This document shows, piece by piece, positions 62,885-64,000 of a stretch of 64,000 nucleotides of DNA (the stretch's first letter is position 1; each line of letters opens with the position of its first letter). The notes beneath the pieces were generated by a model. The model was given only the letters and a program-made list of their open reading frames with translations, had not been told where the DNA came from and did not search any database. The position numbers were made by a program, and so were the translations under genes. Origin of the DNA: Azoarcus sp. DN11 (lineage in GTDB: Bacteria > Pseudomonadota > Gammaproteobacteria > Burkholderiales > Rhodocyclaceae); the NCBI RefSeq assembly GCF_003628555.1, contig NZ_CP021731.1:1178001-1242000 (forward strand). Reading direction: 5' to 3'.

Positions 62885-64000
<1,116 letters not shown>

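Overview
The window is a 64 kb stretch of GC-rich chromosome from a betaproteobacterium. The 16S rRNA gene, the rrn layout (16S, tRNA-Ile, tRNA-Ala, 23S) and the gene content (bactofilin, MsrPQ, GlrKR, Coq7) fit the Rhodocyclales, most likely the Azoarcus/Aromatoleum/Thauera group. The genus is my inference and I did not search for it. Almost the whole window is dense housekeeping sequence. The only intact mobile element is one ISL3-family insertion sequence. I saw no phage, CRISPR array or integrative element.

Layout. 1-3.4 kb: end of a MoeB/ThiF-type E1 enzyme, then leftward glyA-nrdR-ribD. 3.5-6.8 kb: histidine phosphatase and pmbA (tldE) leftward, darP and mogA rightward. 6.8-9.8 kb: a leftward ECF sigma factor, anti-sigma factor, msrP, msrQ block. 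10-16.8 kb: aroG, a PduO-type adenosyltransferase, a 52-residue membrane protein, alaS, and a phosphomannomutase gene. 16.9-22.3 kb: SnoaL-like protein, zinc-ribbon protein, ilvE, NhaD-like antiporter, nudJ, an exported protein and mnmA. 22.4-28.5 kb: two unknown proteins, sixA, a CYTH-CHAD protein and glnE. 28.7-34.9 kb: yhdP, nit and tldD rightward. 35-40 kb: a BON-domain gene, the glrR-yfhG-glrK operon and a bactofilin gene. 40-43.6 kb: PilZ protein, lytic transglycosylase, proS and rppH. 43.9-48.7 kb: CBS protein, rubrerythrin, Fe-S protein, DUF3501, CNP1-like protein, coq7 and OsmC. 48.9-49.1 kb: a candidate small RNA. 49.2-53.3 kb: a tyrosine phenol-lyase-like gene, rplM-rpsI, argC and erpA. 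53.3-54.7 kb: the IS. 54.7-60.4 kb: an M23 peptidase, tyrS and a CHASE-PAS-GGDEF-EAL protein. 60.5 kb to the end: an rrn operon, cut off inside 23S.

The most interesting signal is a candidate sigma-54 regulon around the GlrK-YfhG-GlrR envelope-stress operon. Each of the two genes flanking the operon, a periplasmic BON protein on the left and a bactofilin on the right, has a sigma-54-type promoter (GG-N10-GC). Each also has a pair of sites matching the enterobacterial GlrR operator TGTC-N10-GACA, one perfect and one with a single mismatch, spaced 64 and 67 bp. All four sites share an extended GTCG-N8-CGAC core. This predicts that GlrR controls cell-envelope structural proteins here, instead of (or besides) the GlmY small RNA known from enterobacteria.

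Other points of note are an orphan terminator that ends a probable anti-Shine-Dalgarno small RNA, a tyrosine phenol-lyase relative missing one cofactor-contacting arginine, a clean IS insertion with an 8-bp target duplication inside the erpA terminator, and a 174-bp imperfect inverted repeat between alaS and the phosphomannomutase gene.
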